From Deltaproteobacteria bacterium (GTDB lineage: Bacteria > Myxococcota_A > UBA9042 > PHBI01 > JACKFB01): a stretch of 64,000 nt of DNA. Shown here in pieces: positions 1-8,551 of the stretch. Below the pieces are notes generated by a model, which did no database searches, had not been told where the DNA came from, and saw only the letters and a list, made by a program, of their open reading frames with translations. The position numbers were made by a program, and so were the translations under genes. The DNA is taken from positions 248,001 through 312,000 of the forward strand of contig JACKFB010000004.1 of the NCBI GenBank assembly GCA_020632695.1, read 5' to 3'. Position 1 is the stretch's first letter. Every line of letters begins with the position of its first letter.

Positions 1-434
1 TGCCCTCGGTGGGGCTGGTGCAGGCGCTGCCGCGCGTGGCGTCCTTGTTCCAGGCGCGCGAGTTCCCGGAGAACCTGCCCGAGATCGGGCGCGCCATCGT
101 GGCCCTGGTGCGCGGCCACAAGGACGACTTCAAGCTCGTCTACATCGACATCCTGGAGTTCCAGGCGCGCAACGTGAAGCCGATCATCAACCAGATGCAC
201 GCGGCCTTCGCCCACGCCTCGGAGACGCTGCTGGCCCACCGCCAGGCCGCCGGCGAGCTGGTCGACGTCCACCCGGCCGTCATCACGCGCTGCATCGTCG
301 ATCTCTTCATGCACTTCCACCTCACCGAGGTGATGCTGGAGACCAGCCTGGCCGAGCAGGTGGGACTCACCGACGACGCCATGGCCGGGCAGATGGCCGA
401 GGTGCTGCTGCACGGCATCCTGCGGCGCCCGTGA
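1..434 (+). CDS. TetR-family regulator, C-terminal part (5' end outside window)
   Basis: An open frame enters from the left edge and stops at 432-434. The roughly 143 visible residues are all-helical with no DNA-binding helix-turn-helix, which fits the ligand-binding C-terminal half of a TetR-type repressor; the N-terminal domain would lie upstream of the window. Its stop codon overlaps the GTG start of the aldehyde dehydrogenase (GTGA at 431-434), so the two are translationally coupled. A regulator of the downstream dehydrogenase is a reasonable inference. The family call rests on overall helical character and context, not on a diagnostic motif. Confidence 0.55.
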   Translation, partial: PSVGLVQALPRVASLFQAREFPENLPEIGRAIVALVRGHKDDFKLVYIDILEFQARNVKPIINQMHAAFAHASETLLAHRQAAGELVDVHPAVITRCIVDLFMHFHLTEVMLETSLAEQVGLTDDAMAGQMAEVLLHGILRRP

Positions 435-1897
435 CCGCCGGGCCCACGCCGCCCGCCGCGGCGCCGGCGCCTCTGTCCCTGTCGGCGATCCGCGCGGCCC
501 AGCGCGCCTGGGCGGCCGAGCCCCTCGAGAGCCGCTGCGCCCACCTGCGCGAGATCGGGCGCCGCTTCGCCGCGCGCGCCGACGACGTGGCCCGGGTGGT
601 CTGCGAGGAGACGCGCAAGCACCCCGCCGACGCCTGGTTCGCCGACGTGGTGCCCAACCTCGACCTCTTCACCTGGTGGACGGGCCCGGGCCGCAAGCCG
701 CTGCTGCCGAAGAAGCTGCCGCTCTCCTCGCTGGCGCACCCGGGCAAGCGGGCCGTGCTCCACACCGAGCCGCGCGGCGTCGTCGGCCTGATCACCCCGT
801 GGAACTATCCGGCGGCGATCCCCTTGCGCACCCTGGTCCCGGCGCTGCTGGCCGGCAACGCCGTGCTCTTCAAGCCCAGCGAGGTCACGCCCCGCACCGG
901 CGCGCTGCTGGCCGAGATCTTCTCCTCGGTGCTTCCCAGCGGCGTGCTCACCCTCGTCCAGGGGGCCCGCGAGGCGGGCGAGCAGGTGGTGGACCTGTCC
1001 GACCACGTGGTGTTCACCGGCAGCGTGGCCACCGGCCGTAGGGTCGGCGAGCGCTGCGCGTCCCAGCTCAAGTCGGTGAGCCTCGAGCTGGGGGGCAAGG
1101 ACGCGGCCATCGTGCTGCGCGACTGCGATCTCGAGCGCACCGTCGACGGCGTGCTCTGGGGCGCCGTCACCAACAGCGGGCAGAACTGCGCCGCCATCGA
1201 GCGGGTCTACGTCGAGGCGGCCATCTACGATCGCTTCGTCGGGCGGCTGCTGGCGCGCGCTGAGGGCTTGCAGGTGGCGCCGGTGGCCACCGAGGCGCAG
1301 GACCGCATCGTGCGCGAGCACCTGGCCGAGGCCGAGTCGCTGGGCGCCACGCTGCACGGCGAGTACCCCGGCGGGGCGGTCATCCTGACCGACGTGCCCG
1401 AGGGGGCCCGCATCCTGGTCGACGAGACCTTCGGCCCGGTGTGCCCCGTGGTGCGCGTGGACGACGGCGACGCCGCCCTGCGCCTGGCCAACGCCTCGGA
1501 GTTCGGGCTGACGCTCAGCATCTGGACGCGCAGCGAGGCGCGCGCGCAGGAGCTGGCCGCGCGGGCGCGCGCCGGCGTGGTGACCATCAACAACGTGGCG
1601 CTGACGGCCAGCATGCCCTTCGCCCCCTGGTCGGGGCGCGGCGCCTCCGGGCACGGGGCGACCAACTCCGAGTGGGCCCTGCGCGAGATGACCCAGCCCA
1701 AGGTGGTCCTGGTCGACGACAACCGCGCCCCCGAGCCCTGGTGGTTGCCCGCCGACGACGCGGCCGTCCGGCTGGCCCGGCTCTCCCTCGAGTGGCTGCG
1801 CGCCAGCGGCCCGGCCAGGCTCGCCGCCACCCTCCGCGTGGTCCGCGGCCTCAAGGCCCGCACCCGCCAGCAAGCGGGCCGCTCCGGCACCGGCTGA
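431..1897 (+). CDS. NAD(P)-dependent aldehyde dehydrogenase
   Basis: This 488-residue protein has the full aldehyde dehydrogenase core. It shows the PWNYP segment and KPSE cofactor-binding motif in the N-terminal half, the general-base Glu219 in LELGGKD, and the nucleophile Cys253 in SGQNCAA; the 34-residue spacing between these two is canonical. It should oxidise an aldehyde to the acid with NAD or NADP in the cytoplasm. The C-terminal 60 residues extend beyond the usual end with a basic, helical tail. The GTG start overlaps the upstream stop by 4 bases. Substrate cannot be told; long-chain or semialdehyde substrates are possible. Confidence 0.88.
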   Translation: MTAGPTPPAAAPAPLSLSAIRAAQRAWAAEPLESRCAHLREIGRRFAARADDVARVVCEETRKHPADAWFADVVPNLDLFTWWTGPGRKPLLPKKLPLSSLAHPGKRAVLHTEPRGVVGLITPWNYPAAIPLRTLVPALLAGNAVLFKPSEVTPRTGALLAEIFSSVLPSGVLTLVQGAREAGEQVVDLSDHVVFTGSVATGRRVGERCASQLKSVSLELGGKDAAIVLRDCDLERTVDGVLWGAVTNSGQNCAAIERVYVEAAIYDRFVGRLLARAEGLQVAPVATEAQDRIVREHLAEAESLGATLHGEYPGGAVILTDVPEGARILVDETFGPVCPVVRVDDGDAALRLANASEFGLTLSIWTRSEARAQELAARARAGVVTINNVALTASMPFAPWSGRGASGHGATNSEWALREMTQPKVVLVDDNRAPEPWWLPADDAAVRLARLSLEWLRASGPARLAATLRVVRGLKARTRQQAGRSGTG

Positions 1898-1955
1898 ATA
1901 CCCCGGGTGTCGCCCCGTCGGAGCCCCCGCGCCCTAGCGCCCAGGAGGCCCCCCG

Positions 1956-2960
1956 ATGGCAACGCCCACCCCACCGACGTCCGCCGCCGCGCGCCGGTCC
2001 CTCCCCGCCCTGCTCGCCCTCGCGCTGCTGCCGCTGCTCGCCTGCAGCGACGAGTCCGCCAGCGGCATCCGCCAGGACATCGACGGCCCGCCGGTGCTCG
2101 CCCCCGACGACCTGGAGCAGCGCGCCGAACGCCCGATCGAGGCCGCGACCTCCTGCGCGGACGGCGCCCTCTGCCCCTCCGACCCGACCGGCACCGACCC
2201 CGAGCACCCCGGCCTGGACACCTGCGCGGCCGCCGACGCCCCCGAGGACTGCTGCGCCAGCGACGCCGACTGCGACGACGGCGACCCGCAGACCGTCAAC
2301 GTCTGCGAGGGCGCGAGCTGCGTCGCCACCCTCAACCCCGACGTCTGCACCAGCGACGCGGACTGCGACGACGGCGATCCCTGCACCGCCGCCACCTGCA
2401 CGGCCGGGCTCTGTGGCTACGCCGGCGCCGCGGGCCCCGACTGCTGTCAGGCCGCCGAGCGGGCGCTGGCCGGCTTCGATGGCGGCACCCTCTCGGGCCT
2501 CTTCGTCACCGACAACCTCGAGACCGGCGTGTTCTGGACCCCCGACCGGACGCGCCACACCAGCGGCCCCTTCAGCCTCTATTGCGGCGACCCGGTCAGC
2601 CAGACCTACGCGTTCCCGAGCCGCGTGAAGTCCTCAGCCACCACGCCGCTGCTCGCGGTGCCGTCGGGAGGGCGCAGCGCCGTCCGCCTCGACCTCTTCA
2701 AGGCGACGCGCCCCCGCTCCGATCTGGACGTCTTCCAGGTGCTGGTGCTGCGCGACGGCGCCCTGGTCTCCGCCTGGTCGTCGCGGGAGGTGGGCGTCGC
2801 CGGCACCGGCGCCTTCCAGACCATCGAGGTCCCGCTGGACGCCTACGCCGGGCAGACCATCCAGCTCCGCTTCGTGTTCGACTCGGTCAGCGCGCCGCTC
2901 CAGGCCTACGAGGGCGTCTACATCGACACCATCGCGCTGACCACGACCTGCGGGAGCTGA
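1956..2960 (+). CDS. Secreted lipoprotein with Cys-rich repeats
   Basis: This 334-residue protein has a lipoprotein signal with lipobox LLAC (Cys near residue 30). Two Cys-rich modules of the form C-x-SDADCDDGDP follow at about residues 95-160; such modules are common in secreted proteins of Myxococcota. The C-terminal half is a beta-rich domain of jelly-roll character. The start is supported by AGGAGG at 1943-1948, 7 bases before ATG. It probably sits in the outer membrane facing the surface or periplasm. No enzymatic motif is seen and its role is unknown. Confidence 0.8.
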   Translation: MATPTPPTSAAARRSLPALLALALLPLLACSDESASGIRQDIDGPPVLAPDDLEQRAERPIEAATSCADGALCPSDPTGTDPEHPGLDTCAAADAPEDCCASDADCDDGDPQTVNVCEGASCVATLNPDVCTSDADCDDGDPCTAATCTAGLCGYAGAAGPDCCQAAERALAGFDGGTLSGLFVTDNLETGVFWTPDRTRHTSGPFSLYCGDPVSQTYAFPSRVKSSATTPLLAVPSGGRSAVRLDLFKATRPRSDLDVFQVLVLRDGALVSAWSSREVGVAGTGAFQTIEVPLDAYAGQTIQLRFVFDSVSAPLQAYEGVYIDTIALTTTCGS

Positions 2961-3026
2961 GCCGGCGCCTGGCCTGAGCGCCCTGCGGGCCTTGTCAGGG
3001 GAGCGCCCGCTCTTTAGGCTACGCCC

Positions 3027-3434
3027 ATGGCGGGAGACCTGAAACGCCGGACCTTCATCGGGCTCGGGCTTGCCGCCGCGGGCGGCACTGTCATCGCGAC
3101 GCGGGCTCGGGTGGGCGAGGCTCGCTGGGGGGCCGCGCGCGGCCTCGTCGAGGCGCGCGTGGCGTTGCGGGCCGAGCTCCCGGGCGTCCCCGACGGCGAG
3201 CAGGCTGCGGTGCGCCTGGTCGTGACCACGCCGCGCGGCCGCGCCGAGCTGGACGTCGAACCTCTCGAGGTGCGCGACGGTCGCGCCGAGGGCCTGGTCC
3301 GGCTGGCCTATCCCTTCGCCGAGCGGGTCGTCGGCGAGTACCTGGTCCACGCCGAGCTGCGCTGCGGCCGCCACTGCGCGGCGACGCGCACCCCCGTCCG
3401 GTATGCCGTGCGCCGCCTCGTGTGGTTCGCGTGA
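3027..3434 (+). CDS. Small exported protein, possible twin-arginine signal
   Basis: This 135-residue protein begins with a KRRTFIGLG stretch followed by a short hydrophobic run. That resembles a twin-arginine (Tat) signal or an N-terminal membrane anchor. The rest is beta-rich with two Cys near the C terminus. It overlaps the next gene by 4 bases (GTGA at 3431-3434), so it belongs to an operon with the VWA-like membrane protein and the amidase. No family was recognised. Confidence 0.65.
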   Translation: MAGDLKRRTFIGLGLAAAGGTVIATRARVGEARWGAARGLVEARVALRAELPGVPDGEQAAVRLVVTTPRGRAELDVEPLEVRDGRAEGLVRLAYPFAERVVGEYLVHAELRCGRHCAATRTPVRYAVRRLVWFA

Positions 3435-5074
3435 GGCGTGCCGCGCCGCTGCTCGGTGCGCTCGCGTTGGCGGCCGCGCTGGTGCCCGGCGCGGCGGGCG
3501 GCTCGGTTCCGGGCTTTCCGCAGGCCAAGATCAACCACATCGACACCAGCGCCGCCCCGCGCATCAAGGTCTACGTGTCGCTGTTGGACGCGCGCCTGCG
3601 GCAGGTGCCCGAGAAGTGGCCGGACGAGATCACCGTCTACCAGAAGCCCGAAGGCGAGAAGCGCGTCGAGCTCTTCTCGATCGTCGACGGCGAGCCGCAG
3701 TTTCCCAAGCCCGAGGACGCCGACAAGGCGCCCGAGGTGCCCAAGGAGGAGCTGCCGGTGGTCACGATCGCCGGCGACGACGAGCGCGGGATGGCGGCGG
3801 TGGTGGTGATCCCCGGCTACAACGACATCGCCTACAGCGAGGGCACGCTGGGCGAGCGCGTGAAGGGCGGGGCGGGCCTCTTCTTCAAGAAGCTGGGCAA
3901 GTCCAACCGGATGAACGCCATCTGGTACAACGACTTCGTGTCGACCTGGGTCGAGGCGAAGGGCCGCACCATGCAGCTCACGCCGCTCACCGACGAGATC
4001 CGGGAGCGGTGCCGCGCCTGGGAGCTGCTCCAGGCCGAGCACCACGGCGAGGAGCCCGAGGAGCCCTCCGAGGAGCTGGACCCCTCCGAGGCGCACTGCG
4101 GTCTGACCACCAAGTACGAGGATCTGGGGAAGATCATCGAGGCCGAGACCTTCAAGGGCTTCTACCCCAACCTCTTCGGGCTCTCGTCGCCGCTATGCAC
4201 CGACAAGCCGCAGCAGGAGCGCATGGCGACCGGGGCGCTCAACCGCGACGGCGAGGCCGAGGCCTACGGACCGCCGGCCATCGAGGTGGCCCTCGAGATG
4301 CTGGTGAAGGGCGCTCTGCCCGGGCAGCCGCGGGCCCTCATCCTGCTCGGCGACGGGCGCGACGGCTACATCTACCGGGACCGCGAGTGCCGCGACCACC
4401 TGCGCGCCGTGTGCGCCGAGACCAACACCACGTACGCCCACGTGAAGAAGTGCATCGACGACGCGATGGACAAGGCCGCCATCAAGGAGCAGGAGCTCTT
4501 CCGCGAGCACCTGCCCGGGTGGCTGGCGCTGGCCAAGAGCGCCGGGATCCGCATCTTCTCGGTGGTGGACCCGCTCGCCAGCCCCTCGGCGCGTGAGCGC
4601 ATGGAGGTCCTGGCCTGGCGCTCGGGCGGCACGGCGCGCGTGGCCGAGGACGCCAACGAGGTCGTCGACCTCTACAGCGACCTGACCGCCGAGCTGTCGG
4701 GCCAGCACGTCATCAGCTTCACCGACCACGACGCGGTGCCCGGCGCCACGCGCACCTACGCCGTGCGCCTGAAGGGCCGCGGCGGCTCGTTCACCACCGA
4801 CGACTTCAGCGTCACCCTCCCCACCCAGGAGGAGGGCCTGGCCTTCCTGATCGCCGACACCCGCGCCATGATCACGGCCAAGCTCGGCGACAAGGTGTTG
4901 CTGGCCATCGCCATCGGCCTCGCGGTGGTGCTGCTGCTCATCGTCCTGAAGATCGTCCTGAAGATCGCCGGCAAGAAGGGCGGCAAGGCGGCGAAGAAGA
5001 CCGGCGGTGCGGCGAAGAAGGCGGCTGCGGCGGCGAAGAAGGCGGCCGCAGCGGGCGCGAAGGCGAAGAGCTAG
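3431..5074 (+). CDS. Exported VWA-like protein with C-terminal membrane anchor
   Basis: This roughly 547-residue protein has an N-terminal signal peptide ending near GAAGG. A long alpha/beta region resembles von Willebrand factor A folds (ILLGDGRDG, IRIFSVVDP) but lacks a DxSxS metal site. One transmembrane helix near residues 490-512 is followed by a cytoplasmic tail of Lys/Ala repeats (about 35 residues) that could bind nucleic acid or acidic partners. GTG 3431 is preferred over in-frame GTG 3422 because it makes a 4-base overlap with the preceding stop. Its own stop overlaps the next start by one base, so the three genes are one operon. The role is unknown; it may act with the downstream peptidoglycan enzyme. 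Confidence 0.7.
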   Translation: MRRAAPLLGALALAAALVPGAAGGSVPGFPQAKINHIDTSAAPRIKVYVSLLDARLRQVPEKWPDEITVYQKPEGEKRVELFSIVDGEPQFPKPEDADKAPEVPKEELPVVTIAGDDERGMAAVVVIPGYNDIAYSEGTLGERVKGGAGLFFKKLGKSNRMNAIWYNDFVSTWVEAKGRTMQLTPLTDEIRERCRAWELLQAEHHGEEPEEPSEELDPSEAHCGLTTKYEDLGKIIEAETFKGFYPNLFGLSSPLCTDKPQQERMATGALNRDGEAEAYGPPAIEVALEMLVKGALPGQPRALILLGDGRDGYIYRDRECRDHLRAVCAETNTTYAHVKKCIDDAMDKAAIKEQELFREHLPGWLALAKSAGIRIFSVVDPLASPSARERMEVLAWRSGGTARVAEDANEVVDLYSDLTAELSGQHVISFTDHDAVPGATRTYAVRLKGRGGSFTTDDFSVTLPTQEEGLAFLIADTRAMITAKLGDKVLLAIAIGLAVVLLLIVLKIVLKIAGKKGGKAAKKTGGAAKKAAAAAKKAAAAGAKAKS

Positions 5075-7395
5075 TGGCCGAGCCCACCTACGACAGCATC
5101 ATCATCGCCGGCGAGCCCTACAAGCTCGACGGCGTCAAGGTCGTCACCTGGCAGGACCCCGGGGGGATGAGCTTCGAGGCGCACGTGGGCGAGGCCCTGG
5201 CCAAGACCGGTTCGGGGCTGTTCTCGAACCGCCGCACGGCGAAGGGCGCGCCGATCAAGGACCTGGACGAGCTCAAGAAGGTCGTCCACATGGTCGTGCT
5301 GCACACGGACCTGACCTACGACAGCGACATGTGCTTCCGCGTCCTGGTGGACCGTGGGCTGTCCACCCACTTCATGATCGACTGGGACGGGACGGTCTAC
5401 CAGGGCCTCGACGTGCTCTATCAGGCCTACCACGCGGGAGACGCCAACGACGTCAGCATCGGCGTGGACCTGAACAACCTCATGCGCAACCTGGTCCGCG
5501 AGCCCGATGAGCCGCCCTACGCCCCGACCCACCCGCGCTTCGGCGAGATGTCGAAGAAGGAGTTCAAGCGCCCGCGCTCGCGCCGCATGCGCATCAACGG
5601 CGGAGACGTCCAGTCCTACGGCTACACCGACGCGCAGTACCAGGCGCTCATCGGGCTGCTGAAGGTGCTGACCAAGGTGCTGGACCGCATCCAGCCCTTC
5701 CCGCCGCTGGACGAGCGAGGCGAGATCATCCCCAACACGCTCGAGGACGGGCTGGGCTTCGAGGGCTTCGTCGGGCACTGGCACGTCTCGGCCAGCCGGT
5801 GGGACCCCGGGCCGGGCTTCGACTGGCAGCGCGTCTATCACGGCCTGGCCCGCGAACATAACGCGTTCCCGATCGAGATCGAGGACGGCAAGAACATCGC
5901 GACCCTGCTGGAGCCGGACAAGGTCGAGGCGTACGCCGAGCAGTACTACCGGAACAACGAGGAGTCCTCGGACGGCGGGTGGTACCCCATCGGCATCAAC
6001 CAGACCTGGCATGGCGGAGTCCACCTCCACAAGCGGGCGGGCGCCGACGTCAAGATGATGTTCGACGGCGTGCTGGTGGCCGGGCGCTTCGGCAAGAAGC
6101 CCGTCCGCATGGGCAACAACAACTTCCTCGTGTTCCGCCACGAGGTGCCGATCCCCCGGCGCGGCAAGGACAAGACGAAGCCGCTGGTCTTCTACACCCT
6201 CTACATGCACCTCGCGCCGGTGGACGTCACCGTGGACTCGCGCGACGCGTTCGAGTGGGTCAAGGCGCTGCGGCGGGTGGACTCGGGCAAGGCCGAGGAG
6301 GACCTGGAGGCCCTCGAGGGGGGCGCGGCCGACGACGCGGACGCCGAGGAGGAGCCGGTCGAGGAGGGCACGCCCGATCCCACCGCGGTGGCCGCCGCCG
6401 AGGAGGACACGAGCGGCATCCTGGGCGTCGAGGAGGACGACGACAGCGAGTACGACACCAAGCCCTACCTGGAGGCGGGCGCGGTGGGGCAGCTCGTGGG
6501 GGCCTTCGCCGAGGGCAAGATCGCCAAGATCCCTTGGAAGGAGCGGCCCATCAAGGTGTCGTCGGGCGAGGTCATCGCCCAGGTCGGCAAGTTCGGTCCG
6601 CCCGACGACTGGTCGCCGATGATCCACGTGGAGATCTTCGCACCCAAGGGCTGGGACGAGGCGATCGACATGAGCGTCCACGGGCGCTACTTCGTGGAGA
6701 TCGAGGCCGATCTGGACGGCGATCTCTTCTGCGACAACCACGCGATCCTCGATCTGTTCGGGGGCGGCGGCTACCTGTCGCAGAAGGCCAGCCTGGTGCC
6801 GCAGCGGGTCGTCACGCCCATGGACATCGAGGACCTCTACACGAGCGTCGGCGACTACGTGGAGGAGCGGCGCTGGCTGCGCACGGTGATCAGCCGCCAC
6901 GTCAGCGAGTGGAGCGACCAGGTCGACTGGGTGCGGGCCCTGTCCAAGGCCGAGGGCTGGGACGACCAGATCGACGACTTCAAGGAGGCGATCAAGCAGG
7001 CGGGCATCTTCCGCGACGCCCTGGTGGACGTGCTGCCCTTCGTGTGGCTGAGCCGTGACGTGGCCGAGCACATCGGCCTGCCGGTGGAGGCGTGGGACGG
7101 GGTCGTCTATCACTTCCACCCGGTCCACTTCCTGCAGTGGCTCACCTTCCACGCGTCGCAGCGGATCCAGGTGATCAGCAAGGGCATGACGCTCCGCCAG
7201 ATCAAGGCCCAGCTCGCGAAGGAGGAGAAGCTGCGCAAGAAGGGCGAGCTCAAGGAGAACGACGCCTGCGTGGCGGCGACGCTCGAGTTCGAGGACATCG
7301 AGTCGGTCAACACGCGCGAGGTGCTGCAGGAGTGGTTCGGCGGGAGCGACCAGGGGGACTGGAAGATCCCGTGGGACGAGGACGAGGAGATCTGA
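5074..7395 (+). CDS. N-acetylmuramoyl-L-alanine amidase (amidase_2) fused to an M23-like domain
   Basis: This 773-residue protein has no signal peptide. Residues about 60-260 match the amidase_2/PGRP fold: VVLHTD carries the first metal His, STHFMIDWDGTVYQ and AYHAG follow, then VGHWHVSASRWDPGP with the last ligands. Amidases of this type cut the stem peptide from MurNAc. Residues about 290-530 resemble an M23 (LytM) endopeptidase (WHGGVHLH, TLYMHL, MIHVEIF), but the usual HxGxD and HxH motifs are altered, so this half may be inactive or divergent. An acidic linker interrupts it. The C-terminal 240 residues are helical and unrecognised. The GTG start overlaps the previous stop by one base. 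How it reaches the periplasm is unclear. Confidence 0.8.
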   Translation: MAEPTYDSIIIAGEPYKLDGVKVVTWQDPGGMSFEAHVGEALAKTGSGLFSNRRTAKGAPIKDLDELKKVVHMVVLHTDLTYDSDMCFRVLVDRGLSTHFMIDWDGTVYQGLDVLYQAYHAGDANDVSIGVDLNNLMRNLVREPDEPPYAPTHPRFGEMSKKEFKRPRSRRMRINGGDVQSYGYTDAQYQALIGLLKVLTKVLDRIQPFPPLDERGEIIPNTLEDGLGFEGFVGHWHVSASRWDPGPGFDWQRVYHGLAREHNAFPIEIEDGKNIATLLEPDKVEAYAEQYYRNNEESSDGGWYPIGINQTWHGGVHLHKRAGADVKMMFDGVLVAGRFGKKPVRMGNNNFLVFRHEVPIPRRGKDKTKPLVFYTLYMHLAPVDVTVDSRDAFEWVKALRRVDSGKAEEDLEALEGGAADDADAEEEPVEEGTPDPTAVAAAEEDTSGILGVEEDDDSEYDTKPYLEAGAVGQLVGAFAEGKIAKIPWKERPIKVSSGEVIAQVGKFGPPDDWSPMIHVEIFAPKGWDEAIDMSVHGRYFVEIEADLDGDLFCDNHAILDLFGGGGYLSQKASLVPQRVVTPMDIEDLYTSVGDYVEERRWLRTVISRHVSEWSDQVDWVRALSKAEGWDDQIDDFKEAIKQAGIFRDALVDVLPFVWLSRDVAEHIGLPVEAWDGVVYHFHPVHFLQWLTFHASQRIQVISKGMTLRQIKAQLAKEEKLRKKGELKENDACVAATLEFEDIESVNTREVLQEWFGGSDQGDWKIPWDEDEEI

Positions 7396-7438
7396 GCGCT
7401 GGTGGCGCTCGGCGCGCGCGGCTCCCTGCGCGAGGGGG

Positions 7439-7467
7439 TTGCCATCGCGGATCCGATCCGCTAGCGT
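7439..7467 (+). promoter_or_regulatory. Candidate promoter for tRNA-Ser(TGA)
   Basis: TTGCCA at 7439-7444 and TAGCGT at 7462-7467 are separated by 17 bases. Transcription would start near 7474, about 28 bases before the tRNA. The same arrangement (TTGACA, 17 bases, TAGCTT) precedes tRNA-Arg. Confidence 0.4.
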
Positions 7468-7501
7468 CCGTGCCCCTCGCGCCCGAGCAGAGGGACCGTG
7501 T

Positions 7502-7584
7502 GGAGGAGTGGCCGAGTGGTTTAAGGCAGCGGTCTTGAAAACCGCCAGGTGCAAGCCTCGGGGGTTCGAATCCCTCCTCCTCCG
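7502..7584 (+). tRNA. tRNA-Ser(TGA)
   Basis: Acceptor arms 7502-7508 and 7577-7583 pair fully. The anticodon loop at 7534-7540 carries TGA (7536-7538), and the TTCGAAT T-loop is at 7565-7571. A long variable arm gives class II shape. The discriminator is G7584 and CCA is not encoded. It reads UCA and related serine codons. Confidence 0.95.
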
Positions 7585-7645
7585 TGCCTCTCGCCTCCCC
7601 GGCGGCGTGCGACGCAGGAGACAGTGACAATCGGAAGAGGTGAGC

Positions 7646-7670
7646 CGGCCCATCCCGTGAGGGATGGCCG
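7646..7670 (+). terminator. Hairpin after tRNA-Ser(TGA)
   Basis: A GC-rich stem (CCATCCC/GGGATGG extended outward past one bulged base) with a GTGA loop at 7657-7660. No U-tract follows. It could end the tRNA transcript or be processed from it. Confidence 0.35.
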
Positions 7671-7684
7671 AGGCGCCAGTGTAC

Positions 7685-7774
7685 GGAGAGATGGCCGAGT
7701 GGCTGAAGGCGCTCCCCTGCTAAGGGAGTATACGGCCAAAAGCTGTATCGAGGGTTCGAATCCCTCTCTCTCCG
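7685..7774 (+). tRNA. tRNA-Ser(GCT)
   Basis: Acceptor GGAGAGA (7685-7691) pairs with TCTCTCC (7767-7773). Anticodon GCT is at 7719-7721. A long variable arm marks a class II tRNA. The discriminator is G and CCA is encoded at 7775-7777. It reads AGC and AGU. Confidence 0.95.
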
Positions 7775-7777
7775 CCA

Positions 7778-7807
7778 GCCTGGGTCGCCCTTCGGGGCGG
7801 CCCAGGC
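7778..7807 (+). terminator. Strong UUCG-capped hairpin after tRNA-Ser(GCT)
   Basis: A 13-base-pair stem (7778-7790 with 7795-7807, one G-T pair) is closed by a TTCG tetraloop. It begins directly after the encoded CCA. There is no T-run, as in other hairpins of this locus. Confidence 0.6.
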
Positions 7808-7841
7808 ATCGAGGAGCCCGGCGTCTGGCGGGTGAATCGCC

Positions 7842-7870
7842 TTGACAGGCCCAGGGGCAGGTCTTAGCTT
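7842..7870 (+). promoter_or_regulatory. Candidate promoter for tRNA-Arg(ACG)
   Basis: A perfect TTGACA (7842-7847), a 17-base spacer and TAGCTT (7865-7870). The start of transcription would fall about 8 bases before the tRNA. Confidence 0.5.
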
Positions 7871-7884
7871 CCCCCGGCTCGTGA

Positions 7885-7961
7885 GCGCCCGTAGCTCAGC
7901 TGGATAGAGCGACGGTCTACGGAACCGTAGGTCAGGGGTTCGAATCCCTTCGGGCGCACCA
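7885..7961 (+). tRNA. tRNA-Arg(ACG)
   Basis: A standard class I cloverleaf: acceptor GCGCCCG (7885-7891) with CGGGCGC (7951-7957), anticodon ACG at 7919-7921, discriminator A, and CCA encoded at 7959-7961. A34 of this tRNA is normally converted to inosine by TadA, whose gene lies 75 bases downstream. Confidence 0.96.
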
Positions 7962-7965
7962 GTCA

Positions 7966-7987
7966 CGTCCCCCCTCACCGGGGGACG
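7966..7987 (+). terminator. Hairpin after tRNA-Arg(ACG)
   Basis: CGTCCCCC (7966-7973) pairs with GGGGGACG (7980-7987) around a 6-base loop. It is an 8-pair GC stem without a U-tract, starting 5 bases after the tRNA. Confidence 0.5.
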
Positions 7988-8035
7988 CGACACCGACCTC
8001 CGGGTCGACCGGTTCTTTGAGAACGCTATCCACCG

Positions 8036-8530
8036 ATGGAAGTTCGCGGCATGGACCACCCCTGGGACCCCGCCGACACCGCTCCGATGCGCGACGCGCT
8101 GCGTCTGGCCGAGGCGACAGCCCGGCTCGGCAACGTGCCCGTAGGAGCCGTCGTCGTGGTCGACGGAGAGACCATCGCCCGCGCCGCCAACCTGCGGGAC
8201 ACCCTGCAGGACCCCACCGCCCATGCGGAGCTGCTCGCCCTGCGAGAGGCCGCGCAGGCGATGGGGAGCTGGCGGCTCGACGGCGTGACGCTCTACGTCA
8301 CCATGGAGCCATGCGCGATGTGCGCCGGGGCCATAGCCCAGGCGCGGGTCGCCCGCCTCGTCTACGGGGTGGACGAACCCAAGACCGGAGCCGTGAGGAC
8401 GACGGCGCGCCTGCTCGATGGGGCGCCGGTGTCCGTGGTCGAGGGAGTGCTGGCCGACGAATCGAAGGCGCTGGTGACGGCGTTCTTCGACGCGCTGCGC
8501 CAGCGTGGACGTGCAGCGCCACGGCGCTGA
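8036..8530 (+). CDS. tadA: tRNA-specific adenosine deaminase
   Basis: This 164-residue cytidine-deaminase-fold enzyme deaminates A34 of tRNA-Arg(ACG) to inosine so it can read CGU, CGC and CGA. The zinc and catalytic residues are visible: His63 and Glu65 in HAE, and Cys93 and Cys96 in PCAMC. Length is normal for TadA. A second in-frame ATG at 8051 is a possible alternative start. It lies between its substrate tRNA gene and two tRNA-Ser genes. The order tadA, SRP RNA, dnaX, ebfC, recR is also found in Bacillus. Confidence 0.95.
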   Translation: MEVRGMDHPWDPADTAPMRDALRLAEATARLGNVPVGAVVVVDGETIARAANLRDTLQDPTAHAELLALREAAQAMGSWRLDGVTLYVTMEPCAMCAGAIAQARVARLVYGVDEPKTGAVRTTARLLDGAPVSVVEGVLADESKALVTAFFDALRQRGRAAPRR

Positions 8531-8551
8531 GCGACCCTCGGGGGCCTCTGG

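Noticed and set aside
5071..7653. An 860-residue open frame on the minus strand
   Set aside because: It is antisense to the amidase gene throughout, has His/Leu/Val-rich shadow composition, and covers tRNA-Ser(TGA). GC-rich codon use keeps the opposite frame open.
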